Source: Rallus limicola
Lineage: Eukaryota > Chordata > Aves > Gruiformes > Rallidae
Assembly: GCA_022605955.1 (NCBI GenBank)
Contig: JAKCOZ010000003.1
Coordinates: 51,088,179 to 51,152,178, forward strand
Direction: 5' to 3'
Length of the DNA stretch: 64,000 bases
Below are positions 1 through 23,524 of the stretch, in pieces. The first letter of the stretch is position 1. Each line of letters opens with the position of its first letter. Below the pieces are notes generated by a model. It made no database searches, had not been told where the DNA came from, and saw only the letters and a program-made list of their open reading frames with translations. A program made the translations under genes and the position numbers.

Positions 1-1814
1 CAGGAACACCTAGACTATTTTATTTTCATACTCAGTATCTAATAACCCAGGAATGTTTTCAAGACTTAATTGTTCTATATTCATCTGTGTGTATAGATCC
101 AAGACAAGTGTAACACTACATATGATACAGAAAATGCATCAGTAATGTGTTCATTCTTGTGGTTTTTTTTTCTATTACCTATTTTAAGACTACACTTTCC
201 ACATGAAAGTACATAAGAAGTGTTGGATGATCTGTTGACTGTATCCAGTTGTCATATCACTGTACCTTTCTTTCCTGTAAGGAAGAAATTTGCTAGTATC
301 AAATTCTGCCCTATTGATTTTTGCAGGTTCAATTCCTTCTCAAGCACTTAGTGTTGCTGACATTGCTGTGTAGCATCACTCAGAGAAGTAGAAACCACTT
401 CAGCCAAAACCTCCCTCATGACCATTGTCCGTCAGCATCTTCCAGTGAATCAGCAGCTGAGCGCTGCATCTCATTCAGCTTGTCCTTAGATATTGCCATA
501 TTGGGAAACTCTCCCTTCTTTCAATACAACAAAGGCTCAGATTTGCCGCAGTAGTGCATATGCCTTGCATGGAGTGGCGCAAGATAATGCGTTCCTTCTT
601 TTAAGTTTTGAACTCTGGGTGGCAGATGGTGGGATATTTTATTTAACGCTCTGAATCAGCTCACTGACATACTCCACCTTCAATTAATCCCTTTTTCTCC
701 CTATGATGTATAGCTGTAATTGATAATATTAATCTGCTAAGGCAGAAAGAGCAAGAGTTTAATAAATACAGTGAGAATTTGAGCACTCACTATCTAAATT
801 CTGTCTTCTCCATGGAAACTTAACATTTACTGGGAATTGTTAGACACATGACTTGTATTATCTTAATAATAAGAGCTTTTATCTCTTAATAAGAAAGCAA
901 CAGAAAGTGGCAGACTGGCCCAATGGTATTAAGATCAGTTTTTCCTTTAGATGGCAAAAAAGCCTAAAATATTTTCATTTTTATTATACATCACAGACTG
1001 CTCCAGAAACTCGATAGCTGTATTTCTGTTTTCACAAAAACCTCAAAGCATACTTCCCTTCCATACAAAAAATTAAAATGCTAGGCAATCCACATGAATA
1101 TACACAATGCTAATTTGAACTGCTTGGATGGCATGTGCATTGAAAAGAGCTGGCAAATGCTGCTGAAATGAGGAGACCTTAACCCAATTATTTTTGAGTG
1201 GCGTGTGAATGCTGTAGGCAGAGATGCCATCATTAAATGGCATTTGCCTTAAAAAAATAATTAAAAAAATAATAATACCCTTTGCCCAGGAGAGTCCTGG
1301 TGCTGGCCAATGGGAAATTAACATACATCGTATCACCAGCCCTTGGGATTGATATCTTTTAGGGTGACATACTATTGGCTGCTAGTTAGGCTCTATGGGA
1401 GGGATTACTGGCACTTTGTGGCTTCCCCTTCAGGTCCTTATTTGGTAGCTGTTGATAGAGCAAGTCTTTCCAGCAGCTGAGCATCTTGACATACATTATT
1501 CATTAAGTCCTGGTGTTCAGGAAATATGCATAACCCTAGCTCTTCAGATATTTCTTCAGCTCGTACAATATGTCTCTTCAACATTGCCTCTGAATGCTTG
1601 GAGTTTTACAAATGGCATTTATGCAGTCGGAAGACCATGCGGTTGGATTGCGTTTCAGTATGCCTCCTGTGCACACAGTTGCTGAGAACCTGAAGATCAG
1701 CAAAAAGAATTAGAAGAGAGAAAAGAAGGAATCTTTCTTATTGGAAGTCTTTTGCAGTATCAGATAACAAAGAACTGATTAGCTTAGATTGATAGTATAG
1801 AAAAAAAATCAAAA
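1..1814 (+). other. PDE4D long-isoform intron; presumed promoter/5' UTR of PDE4D6
   Basis: No exon was recognised here. In human PDE4D the PDE4D6 first exon lies between the UCR2 exon ending in MASNK and the exon starting FKRML, so this stretch should be intron for long transcripts and promoter plus 5' leader for PDE4D6. I see no clean TATA box in the 100 bases before the ATG, and the region is AT-rich with no CpG island. An A-rich stretch lies at about 1249-1277. The transcription start cannot be placed from sequence alone. Confidence 0.5.
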
Positions 1815-1862
1815 ATGCCTGAGGCAAACTATTTACTCTCAGTTTCTTGGGGCTACATAAAG
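1815..1862 (+). CDS. PDE4D: PDE4D6 isoform-specific first coding exon
   Basis: The frame starts at an ATG with A at position -3 and reads MPEANYLLSVSWGYIK, then meets a donor, AAG|gtagga. These 16 residues match, as I remember it, the unique N-terminus of mammalian PDE4D6, a supershort isoform reported as brain-enriched. The exon ends in phase 0, so it joins the next exon exactly at Phe-Lys-Arg, giving ...[13 protein letters not shown]. The peptide is too short to show as an ordinary open reading frame. It replaces UCR1 and the first part of UCR2. Its preservation in a bird implies that this alternative promoter predates the bird-mammal split. Start choice is firm because the frame and the junction both agree. 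Confidence 0.93.
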
Positions 1863-2882
1863 GTAGGATTTTGTTTTACCTTATAAGAACCTTGATTTGC
1901 GATGCATGGTTGCATGATCACTGGGTAGCATGAATCTTTGTGGGTGATACGACTGTGAGCAGTATGAATATAAAGTAAAAAGAAACAGTAAGAAAAGCAA
2001 GCCCTGTTCAGCAGTGAGAATGAACCGTGTGGTATACGGTCTTCCTTAGAAACTGCTAGGACTTTAAAAATAATGATGCTTTCAGTGGATAGTCAGACCA
2101 AGTCTAAAGCCAAAGAAATTCAGAGAGTTTTAAAAAAGAATACAAAAAGGATTGCTACAAAACTGTATTGCTAGATAGAAGATTTAAAAAAAAAAACCCA
2201 AACCCAAAACAGCCCCTCTCAAAACAGAGGAGAGAAAGCATGAGTAAAGAGGCTGATGATAATGGGTGAATGCATGACTCATACTGGGCTTAATAGCTGA
2301 AGAAATGTGAAATTAACAACAGCATTTTTTTGTTGGCCTCTCTGTGTGTGATAGCGTATTGATTAAAACACTGCAAATTGTCATCTTGTAATACTGAGCT
2401 ACATTATTATGTAGAAGCAGCTTTGAACTAGCTTGAAACTGCAATGCTGCTGGAAATTGGAATTAAGTAAGATTTTAATCTCTTATAGAAAGTTTTGCAC
2501 TAAGGAGTTAAATCCAATATGCATGTCAATTTACGGAACTGAAATTCACTTAATACAAAGCCACATTTGGGCATTGTTTTAGCTAGACTTAGATGTTTGT
2601 GCTCAAAAAGAAAGACAGGTTTTGCCTTTATAATTGTAATCAAGTGTATAAAAAGGGAAGAAGGAACATCATCTGATGCTTGACAAACAAAACTTGTTCC
2701 AAATCATTCAATTTTAAAGTAAATTTTGATTTCTTCTGAACTAAATAATGCAAGTACTGAATTAAATTACTAAAAAAATAATACAAGCATTACATTCACA
2801 CATGACTGAGTTTCTTATGCTTGGATGTATCAATACCTGCTTTTATAATAGAATTTTTTTAAAATACAGATGTGAAACCCTT

Positions 2883-2918
2883 ATTAGGTCATTGTGTCTG
2901 ATTAGGTCATTGTGACCA
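2883..2918. promoter_or_regulatory. Tandem 18-bp duplication containing an ERE-like palindrome
   Basis: ATTAGGTCATTGTG occurs at 2883-2896 and again at 2901-2914. The second copy forms AGGTCA-TTG-TGACCA (2904-2918), one base from the palindromic estrogen response element AGGTCAnnnTGACCT. The first copy has only the left half-site (AGGTCA-TTG-TGTCTG). It lies about 1 kb into the intron after the PDE4D6 exon. Binding is untested, and such sites arise by chance. Confidence 0.35.
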
Positions 2919-4829
2919 TTCTCTGCTAATGCAGAATTGTTACTGTATATTCTCAAGAATTTTGATCAGCTGCCTGTGAAGAAATTGGATCCTGTTATCC
3001 TGGCTACGTGGATTTCTTTCTCATTTACCAAAAAAAAAAGATGAAATTACTTTTCATTCAGCTAAATGTGAGGTACTTACTATAATTTACGTGGAAGTGT
3101 TTCCTGCATTTCCAGGGAGGTGGTGTCAAGCTTCTGCATCCTTAATTAGAAAAATTCATTGCCAGTGTTAAAATTGTTCACTGTTACTGTTTTAATCTTA
3201 AAAAAATTGATAGATTTTCTTTTTTTGCTAAATGAAGTTCAGCAGAGAGCTTGGTAGCTGTAATTGATTACACATGGGAGAAGAAAGTCCTCTTTACAGA
3301 CAGTCTCCTATACTATCTACAGACAATGATTTTCATTAAGCAGCTAAATAGTAATTGAACACAATTACAGTACAGTGCTTTTTGTGTTCACATGATACAC
3401 ATTATGGGGAAAAAGAGAAGGAAAGATCTGTCTTTTATGACATTCAAACAGTGGCTCAGAGTATTTATGGAATAGTAAGGGAGAATGAAACATGTTAATC
3501 TCAGAGATCATTACATATTTTGCTACACATTTTCGTAATTTCTGTATGCTTCAGGCTACACTTTATCATCTTTTAATTGTATTTTGGAGAATGGTTGTCA
3601 TGCGGAGTATTTTCCCTTGGCTTTCATTGAGTGTCTTGAAACAATGAGCACCACTATCACAATGCTGGGCTTAGAAACACGCACCTCACTATAGATTATG
3701 TATAGAAACTGGTGTGTGACCTTGATGTTAATTAAGCACATGGGCTTGTAACCCGAATCCTTAAGAATGCGGTTTGTGTATTAAGAATGCTACTAAACTC
3801 AAATATGGCTTTGCATTGGTGATCAGTACAAACAAAAGCCTGACATTAATTTGTAGGGCTGGCCTTTTAAGTTCCTCATCTTGTTTTTGTAGCATGCAAT
3901 ACTTTGCAAATCCAGTAAAATAATAATGTGTTCTTTCATGAGTTACAAATGTCTTTTCGAAATAATATTGTTAGATACATCAGAAACAAAATATAGCTTG
4001 TGTAAGTTTAATGTTCATGGTATTGAATTCATGTGCCACGGGTGTATTCTAGTCAGGTAAGCTTTTAGAAATGTTGCCTTGAGAAGAGGCAGCCAGGAAG
4101 GTTGAAACTGGGATCTCTTGCCATGTGGCTTTAGGAGCCAGTGCAGTGAAGGACTCCAGGTACCCTGCCCCCAGCTCCATGTATCTTTATGCTAGGTTGA
4201 CAACAGTCATATATATGCGGAGATACATATGCATTGTTTTAGCCTGGAGCGACCTAAATTTCTAAGCTCAATCCTTCATTTGTAACCTGTTCTTCAGAGG
4301 TGACAACAATCAAGGAAACTGTTCCTGTGTGACCACAGTGTGCATGTTTATTCTCATCTATTAAGAGTCCTCAGTCAGGCTTCCCAGGTTTTTAAAGGGA
4401 GGTGAAAGTGCATTGTTATTTCTGTCACTGAGATTTTTACTATTATTTGATCGTCTCTGTGTGTGCATTATGGGTTTCCTCCCCCATGCTGAGAGTAAAA
4501 TAAAACCATTAAAATCAATAAGAACAAATTAAATTTAAAGAAGTGCTTATAGAGTTGTTTTGAGGCTTTTTTCCCAGATAATAGTTTACTGTTCTCTCGC
4601 TGTGACATTAGTATTCAGCAGTGAAGGACTGTATAATTGACTTAATGTCCATTTCCAGGGGTAATTTACTAGACTATAGTCAAGGGCTGTACCCTTTGTA
4701 TCCAAAGGGATAGATATATGTCATTTTTCCAATCTATGGTGATTAGTCTTAATGTGGGAAAATCTTTCCTTTTAAATAAGAATAAAATACATGTGCAGAT
4801 CACCCAAAAAAACTCTGCTTCCTCCCCAT

Positions 4830-4867
4830 GCTGAGCTGGCAGTATCATAACTAAAGTTTATACTGTA
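4830..4867 (+). pseudogene. Possible U4 snRNA 5'-end fragment
   Basis: TGGCAGTATCATA (4837-4849) followed by a TTTAT at about 4856-4860 resembles the start of U4 snRNA, where TGGCAGTATCGTA precedes GAGGTTTATCC at similar spacing. The similarity fades after about 40 bases and no Sm site or 3' half follows, so this would be a dead truncated retrocopy. A chance match cannot be excluded. Confidence 0.3.
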
Positions 4868-7800
4868 AACAAGAGTTTTGATGTATTATGGTCTGCTTTC
4901 TTCATCAGGGAAAGTACATGGAATTCAGACCTTTAGTATTCTTACTTAAAATACTATGGTTAGCATTCAGTAGCAGTGGCAAAGGTGTTTTCTTATTTTT
5001 CTTGTTTTTATTAATGCTAAATTTATTTCTGAGAGGACAAATGATGGGAGTATGGATGGTCTAACCAACTTTCAAGCACTTAGGAAGCATCTGTTGAATG
5101 TCTGAAACAGCATTGACGCACAGATGTAGCAGACTCCTCTGGTTCACAGTAGGATCTTGTGGGAGCCATGGGAGACTTGGGCAGAGTTTCATTATGAAGT
5201 AATAGTGCAGGGGTGTGCATACATACAGAAAGTTGGCACTCTCTGAAGCAGCAGCTATGTATGGGTTCACTTGGATACAAATGAAATATTTGAGAAATAG
5301 GTAAATTCAGGGAAAAGTTGAGGCTTTGGGTTTGGCTTGTTCTTTTTCTTGTTAAGAAGTTATTCCCCACCCCTCCCCTGCCCAGAGTACAAGTTCATTA
5401 AACATCAGAGGATTAAGTAGCATACCAACATACTGAAACAGGATATAATAAACAAAAATGTCTGAACATCTCAATCACTATTCATCTCTCTTGGGTTTTT
5501 TAATGTACTCAAAGAGCGTTATTGTTCTCCATTAGAAACTGCTGTCTGCATATGGTCTTCAACTTCATCTGTTTCAGTGTAGATGAGGATCGTAAGGCTT
5601 TGTCAAATAATTACAAAATCAAAACAGTTCTCTAAACTCTGAGTCCAGATGCTTTGAAAATAAATGTCAATTATAGTCTTGTTGCAGTGGCGTCAGCAGC
5701 ATGTGAAAGAGTATGAGGAAATCATGCTGCTACAGTTCTTCAAAGCCAAAGGGTTCTCCCATTGAATTTGCTGTTAGCAGGAGGGCCTCGCTGAAACTGG
5801 GGAACTTGTTTTACTGTGCACCCAAGTTCAGCAGCAGCACAGAGTTCTGCGGATTTCTTGCTGAGGGCTGAGCTTTTATGTTCTGGTGACTTATGGGGTG
5901 ATAGAAGATGGGAAGACAAGGCTTTCCGTCAGACAAGAGTGGAATATAGCAATAGAAAAGACTGCTATGCGCCATCTACTTGTGGACATCTGTGCAATAA
6001 ATATTTAATTGGAAGTTATTTAAGAATATAAGCTCCATGAGTTTCACAAGATGATTCCCACTATGCAATAAGAAACCTCGCTGCCTACTCCCCACAATGA
6101 AATGTATGATTTGGAGGGGAAAAAGCGTGCCTCCTATTTGTTGTGTCAGATTGCTGCAGAAATAGTATAGTGTAAACACATGCCAATTTGTTGTTCTTTC
6201 AAAGCTGGAAAATTTAAGGAGAGTTCTGAGGGAGTGTATACCAATGGGGACCAGATCTTTTTCCATAGAGCAAAACATGATCCAGTAGTGTTGCTCTGTA
6301 GTAAAGACAGCATTGCAAAGTTGGGCATCATCTAAAAGGGTTTACCAGGAAACAGACAGACAGACAAGGATCTATTTAGTTGGTATCCAGTGAACTAGTT
6401 AGATTAAATTAAGGAAGAGAGAATATTGGAGTGGTAATGGATATACTGATGACAGGCCTGGAAGTTAATATGATTTTTGTCAACTTGTGGCACTTAATAA
6501 GATTCCTATACACTATATTTAATTTAAACCTTCAGTTTCTGGATGCCATCCGGAGACAAGTCATTCTATGAGATCTTAAGTTTTTGCCTTAAGTAATTCT
6601 AAGCTTTGTGGGTACAGAAGACAAAGTATGCAGGCATGACTCTTGAGTGTGTGTTAAAAGTTTAAAGAAAGGCTTTTAAAAATACTTCTAAGATATTTAG
6701 ACTAGTTGCTTTAGTGCTTGGCAAGGTTGGCATGTCTTTTAAACATTTGACACTGATGGCAAACATCAGACCTTGGTACGGGGAGGATGATACTGTTTTT
6801 GTGCAGAATGTGGAGTGCTGTAGTTTGTAGTATGTATAACTGTATTTACAGTGCGGTTCTAATTTTCATTAGAAATGTGTTGAAGACTTGCTAGCACATG
6901 GCTGTATCTGAGATCAAAGCTGAGCCTTTGGCTTGTGACTAAAGTAGGATTCAGTCTTTGTAGCAGGAACTTTCTGAGCTGATGGCATGTCAAGATGGCA
7001 GGGAAGTGCAGTGTCTAATGGCTAGTGTTATATTAAAGGTAATTTTTTGTTTGGCACACTGTGATCAATACAGTAATTGATGACTTACAAAGACATTGTG
7101 AAGAAAATAACACCCTTCACTATGTAAGGCCTCTTTGAAGGAAGGGCTTTGATTCCAGTGGGATGGAAAGGAGGTGGTTAACGTTTAGTGCTTTATCTTG
7201 TATAGAATAATAAATTACCAGTTTTCAACATAAAGGATTATTTACAGGGATGTGTACTAGGGATACCTATTGCTTGATATAATGAGTAGCCTTAACTGGA
7301 TGAACAAGGTGAAAGATGATTCTGAAAATGGCTCAAATCATTCAGCCTTGTTAAGAGATAAGATGGCTGGGAGATCTAACAGCAAAATGAAAGGATGGCA
7401 CAATGGGAAGCAAAAGTCAGTAGTGACAGATGGATGCTAATTTACATTGGCAGGAGTTGTTTGAATTGCTAATAGATATTGCTGAGTTCTATTTGCTGAT
7501 AATTCCAGGGCAGAGCTGTAGTCAATGAAAATGCATGCAAGATAGCAAGAGCTGCATTACCCAATTAACCTGTCAAACACAATGCCACAAGATAACATTT
7601 AACCCTGGAGTCTAGAAAGAGTAAGAAAGGCTCCATGATGAGTACCTAATCAATTACACATTTCATGGATTGTTAATAACCGCTTCTATCCTGAAGAGTA
7701 CCTAGATTGAATTGCTAACATAGAGGGAAAAGGAAGGTATGAGTATTTTCTACTCCTATGTTTCAACAATTTTCTGAGACTGTGCAATGATGAAGTCTTT

Positions 7801-8320
7801 GGGCTGATCCAGTGTAATAATTTTAAGTCAAAGACAAGAATACCTACCTCTGCATATTGGTGTGTTGGAAATCAATAAGATATTTTGATTGTTTTGAATA
7901 GTGCTGTCAAGTATATTTGAGTAGATTAATGGTGAGAGGTAAGATAAACTTGAAATATTACAAAATTAATTGAAAAAAATGCACAAAGAGATAAATTTAC
8001 AAATAAAAAAAGTCCTAGTAGAGAAGGTGTCCTATCTAATTACATTTCTCCCCAAATGTATGTATGCAACTATATTTCTCTTCAGTATTTTCCTTCCAAA
8101 CTCAAATAGAAAAGATGGTAATGTTAACTATGGGTATACATATGTCTTAGAGTTTTCAGTTACTGGTGTAACTAGTAATTGAATTGCTATGGAGTATTTT
8201 CACAGGTTACAAATCCACTAGTAAGCTAGAGCAATGTTATGTGTGGCTTTTACATTCATACTTAGTTTAGCATATATTATTGATATATTGTCCTTAAATG
8301 CATTTTCTTATTGTAGCTAA

Positions 8321-15266
<6,946 letters not shown>

Positions 15267-15366
15267 GCAGTGTTCACTGACTTGGAGATTCTTGCAGCAA
15301 TTTTTGCCAGCGCAATACATGATGTAGATCATCCTGGGGTTTCAAACCAGTTTCTTATCAACACAA
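15267..15366 (+). CDS. PDE4D: PDE4D exon: second metal-binding motif
   Basis: Residues 194-226, [20 protein letters not shown] then [13 protein letters not shown], plus the first base of Asn227. His211 and Asp212 in AIHDVDHPG correspond to His200 and Asp201 of PDE4D2, ligands of the catalytic zinc, with the aspartate also touching the magnesium. Both are present. Length is 100 bases; the donor is ACAA|gtaagt, a perfect match from the second base on. Confidence 0.98.
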
Positions 15367-20597
<5,231 letters not shown>

Positions 20598-21008
20598 GTG
20601 GGTTTTATAGACTACATTGTTCATCCTCTTTGGGAGACATGGGCAGATCTTGTTCATCCGGATGCCCAGGATATCCTAGATACACTGGAGGACAATCGAG
20701 AATGGTACCAGAGCACAATCCCTCAAAGTCCCTCTCCTGCACCTGATGACCAGGAAGAGGGTAGGCAGGGCCAAACTGAAAAATTCCAGTTTGAACTAAC
20801 ACTGGAGGAAGATGGTGAATCAGACACCGAAAAGGATAGTGGAAGTCAAGTAGAAGAAGACACCAGCTGCAGCGACTCCAAGACTCTTTGCACCCAGGAT
20901 TCAGAATCCACTGAGATTCCTCTTGATGAGCAAGTGGGGGAAGAAGAGGAGGAGAATCAGACAGAACCTTGTCTGGTAGAAGAGCACTCTCCTGACACAC
21001 AAAAATGA
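20598..21008 (+). CDS. PDE4D: PDE4D last coding exon: end of catalytic domain and acidic C-terminal tail
   Basis: Residues 381-516 and the TGA stop. [19 protein letters not shown] closes the active site; Phe383 pairs with Gln380 to clamp the adenine ring (Phe372 in PDE4D2). IPQSPSPAP carries the ERK target serine (Ser424), and EKFQFELTL (443-445) is the FQF ERK-docking site. The tail that follows is long, acidic and PDE4D-specific ([20 protein letters not shown]). It ends SPDTQK; mammalian PDE4D, as I remember it, stops at SPDT and has a slightly longer acidic run, so the tail differs in detail and the protein is two residues shorter overall. The upstream ATG at 20523 is intronic and is not a start. 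Confidence 0.98.
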   Translation: MGFIDYIVHPLWETWADLVHPDAQDILDTLEDNREWYQSTIPQSPSPAPDDQEEGRQGQTEKFQFELTLEEDGESDTEKDSGSQVEEDTSCSDSKTLCTQDSESTEIPLDEQVGEEEEENQTEPCLVEEHSPDTQK

Positions 21009-21288
21009 AGACTCATTCTCTTTCACTCTTGCCCTCTCCCTTTCTTTTTCTCTTTCTCTTTCTTGTTTGTTTCGTTAGGTAATAGTTTCTGAAGTGTATG
21101 TCATATGCTACAACCATAGTCACAAGTTGCTGTCATCTGCCAGGACGTTGTTGATCAAAACTGACCTTGATGATTCAGTTTGGCACTCAGGAATATTGTA
21201 ACCAGAATTGTCACCTCCATGGCATCAGAAAGCAGGGGGGGAGAACATCTATAAACTCTCCATTTAATAAGCGCTCCAGATATGATTA

Positions 21289-21452
21289 AATAAAGCAAAT
21301 GTCAGAGGAGTACCACCTGCCAATTGAATGCTGGTATGCTTTGATAGTTTTTGAATTCATTATATTTCACAAAGCATTTGATAATGTTCATCATGAGAGG
21401 AAACAGACAGAAAATAAACTGAGGTTCCTACTGGAAAACAAATGTGAATAAA
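21289..21452 (+). terminator. Proximal poly(A) signal cluster of PDE4D
   Basis: AATAAA occurs three times close after the stop codon: 21289-21294, 21413-21418 and 21447-21452. Use of any of these would give a 3' UTR of roughly 300-460 bases and remove every regulatory element downstream. Whether they are used needs transcript ends. Confidence 0.5.
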
Positions 21453-21962
21453 AGATGGGACACAACATGATTCTGTTACCAATAGGAAGATGAGCTGTGG
21501 AAATTGCATAATTTTCTAATTTCAAGTCTTCCTGATACATGACTGAAAAAAAAAGTGTGACCCAGTGGGTTGCACTAACCTCTGCGTTTTGTATAATATC
21601 TAAAAGAGAGATCTTTTGTAGAGCTCACTTTTATTATTAAATGTACGGAGGTATTATATTTAAAGAAAAACACTTTGACTTCATCTGCCACTGGTTATTT
21701 TTTCCAAAGAGTAACTTGCAAGTTTTCAGTACAAATCTGTGCTACACTGGATAACACTTATAGGGTTTTTTCATTCTTTTTTTTTTTTCCACCTTAAAAT
21801 TTAATGGTAATATTGAGCTGTAAATTCAATTTTATATATTAGTGAGTTTCATGAGTATCCTTTGTTACATAAAACTCTCTCACTATGATGGTTTGTTAGG
21901 TTTTATCACAATTTTCTGAAACATACTATAGAAACTTAATGTTGTGCTCTTACATTTATAGT

Positions 21963-22055
21963 GGCCTGATCCTGCTGGTTCTCTCTTACTACAAGAAGTG
22001 GGTCCCAGTGAAACCAATTGGGGCCACTAAGATTAGGATTTGCAGGAGTAGGGCC
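21963..22055. repeat. Palindromic MITE-like transposon remnant in the PDE4D 3' UTR
   Basis: GGCCTGATCCTGC (21963-21975) is mirrored by GCAGGAGTAGGGCC (22042-22055), and the centre reads CCCAGTGAAACCAATTGGG, itself a near-palindrome. The layout and wording resemble an old non-autonomous element known from bird and reptile genomes, with GGCCTGATCCTGC ends and a CCCATTGAAGTCAATGGG-type centre. The copy is decayed and about 93 bases long. Transcribed in the UTR it could fold back. Confidence 0.55.
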
Positions 22056-23524
22056 TGTAAGAAAGGTAATGATTTTTCTCTTGATAAACAAGCAGCTCTT
22101 CTACTCTGCTAATGAAATTCTTTCCTTTGAAACATGGTTTCCAGACCACTTTTGGCCGGGAGCTATACACTGCTAAATCAGAACTGGCCAATACAATTTA
22201 TGGAGTATTTGCTCTGGCAAAAAAATCATTAGTCTAGTATTTCCAGTTTTGACTTTTCTAATAACTTACCTATGTTACCTGACCAGTTAAACCATTTGCT
22301 AATCTGAGACGTGTACAGTATAAGTATAATGATTAGCATTATTTTTTCGTGTCTTTGTTGTGAGAGGAGCCAGGGCATTCTTGTCACATTGTTCAGTAAA
22401 TGAGCAGTGCACTAGAAGCACTGCAGTTTTTTCCGTGTTATTTCAGACTCGGATCTCTTCAAGCTTATGCTGAGGTATTCCTGCTTTTTGGTTTGACTGG
22501 TACTGAAGACTTCTGTAACTTAGAAGGCTAAAGGGGAGTAGGAGTTCATATTTGTTGCTTTCCAGTCCTGTTGATTGATCACATGGAAGAAGAAAGAATT
22601 TTATTTCCTCTGCTTTAATCTTCATTGAAATTGCCGTTTTGAGCATAGAAGTTGGGAAATAGTTGCCTGAGGAAGCTAGCAGACTTCCACTTTGTAAAAT
22701 TCTGGTGAAATGACAATACCAAGATTTCTTAACAAAAGAAGGTAACAACAGCCATTATTTCCCCTTTGGATTCACTTCATAATAAATTTACAGATATAAA
22801 AAGGTGAAAATTTTTAAGTGTCTGAGAGCTAGAATAAAAACCTGCTTAAAAAAAGATTGGCTAATGAGTCAGCTTTTAAATGCATTTTGCATTCTTCTAT
22901 ATCCAGGTCATGGTTTTCTCTACCTTTAGCCCTCACGGGGCTGTAGCACAAGAAGTGCTTAAGAAGGAAAGAGAATGAAGAGAACTCATGGGGTGGGTTG
23001 GTTTGCTTTTTCCCCCCAGTTTTTAGGCTCTCTTATTTTTTTAAAATATAATTTATTTTATTTCTTCATAATTTCTTCCTGAATCTGATACATCTAAGAA
23101 TTCTTTCAGTCCTCAAGAGTGCCTGGAACCTGAATAATGGAAAAGCAATATAAATTCCAAAATAACTAATAGGGACCTGAAAAGGTTTCGTATCTGCAGT
23201 AATTTGAAAGTAAATGGAAAGAATAACATTATATATATATATCTCACATGTATATATGGTGAGATCTACACCCATACATGTGGACAATCATGTAATAGAA
23301 AGTTTTATCTTTTCTTAGAGATGGGGATATAATGCACTGTACAATCTTTTTTCCTCTTTTGCCAAAGTGTGTTTTAGCATTGCACATTGCTTTAAAACAA
23401 TACAATTTACAAGTGGCTTTATGTGTTGTGAATATTTTGCCATTAAAAAATGCAGTGCGTATTGAGTGGGTGAAAAAAAAATGAAATTCACCTTGCTTAT
23501 AACAGTACACTTTAGCTTGCAAGT

